Of a DNA stretch of 5,278 nucleotides, positions 5,241 to 5,278 are shown piece after piece. Position 1 is the first letter of the stretch, and each line of letters begins with the position of its first letter. This DNA is from an uncultured Erysipelotrichaceae bacterium. Lineage in GTDB: Bacteria; Bacillota_I; Bacilli_A; Erysipelotrichales; Coprobacillaceae. The stretch spans positions 1-5,278 of the forward strand of contig CAJUOS010000075.1 in NCBI GenBank assembly GCA_910588075.1, read 5' to 3'. The translations under genes were made by a program, and so were the position numbers. The notes beneath the pieces were generated by a model that saw only the letters and a program-made list of their open reading frames with translations, ran no database searches and was not told where the DNA came from.

Positions 5241-5278
5241 GTGTTTGATGATATGTGAGGAGTTCATGTAAAATGGGC
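5241..5278 (+). pseudogene. Continuation of the UTRA coding sequence after a premature stop
   Basis: Reading on in the regulator frame after TAA gives VFDDM, a TGA at 5256-5258, then GVHVKW to the edge. Together with the preceding MSLS this aligns without gaps to the usual UTRA stretch SLY-E-YLEEE-Y-GIRI, the two stops falling at a variable polar position and at the common aromatic position. The rest of the domain lies beyond the window. Confidence 0.5.

Noticed and set aside
5238..5258. Stop codon reassignment in the regulator
   Set aside because: Both TAA and TGA would need to be sense codons, while the long glycosidase frame shows no internal TAA or TGA read as sense. Nonsense change or error is simpler.
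1..5278. CRISPR arrays, tRNA or rRNA genes, insertion sequence ends
   Set aside because: No regularly spaced repeats, cloverleaf-like segments, transposase coding sequence or terminal inverted repeats were seen; the window is almost fully accounted for by the two genes and their shared control region.

Overview
The window holds two divergently oriented genes around a compact shared control region. Base composition is strongly AT-rich, ribosome binding sites are clear purine-rich Shine-Dalgarno sequences, promoters are textbook sigma-A type, and the secreted enzyme has a Gram-positive style signal peptide. This points to a low-GC member of the Bacillota, perhaps a gut Erysipelotrichia/Coprobacillus-type organism. 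The phylum is a confident inference; the lineage is a guess.

Minus strand, 4581 down to the left edge: one very large secreted glycosidase gene. Read as one polypeptide it gives a signal peptide, a complete GH3 beta-glucosidase/exoglucanase unit of the barley ExoI type, a CBM6-like module, a Pro-rich linker, a GH30 unit with both catalytic glutamates, a second CBM6-like module and the first two thirds of a third. The frame is broken by one missing base at 4242/4243, inside the conserved GH3 GVDAVHG motif, so the signal peptide and first 113 residues are in one frame and the remaining 1396 codons in another. A TAG at 20-22 cuts the last CBM6-like module short, and another frame continues plausible module sequence to the edge.

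4582-4757: intergenic control region. A near-perfect promoter (TTTACA-17-TATAAT) drives the glycosidase and overlaps a likely CcpA/LacI-type cre box. A second promoter (TTGACT-16-TATAAT) drives the regulator. Two copies of a 16-base element, CATTGGWATGAATTWA (14/16 identical), lie in inverted orientation about 73 bp apart: one at the glycosidase transcription start, the other just upstream of the regulator -35. They are good operator candidates.

Plus strand, 4758 onward: a GntR/HutC-family regulator with an intact winged-helix DNA-binding domain and a UTRA effector domain that stops early at TAA 5238-5240. The same frame continues to the window end with UTRA-like residues, interrupted by a TGA.

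Taken together this looks like a sugar-responsive regulator controlling a two-enzyme, carbohydrate-binding secreted glucanase, with catabolite repression layered on top. Both coding regions carry lesions. Either the locus is decaying or the sequence has local errors, and the sequence alone cannot decide.
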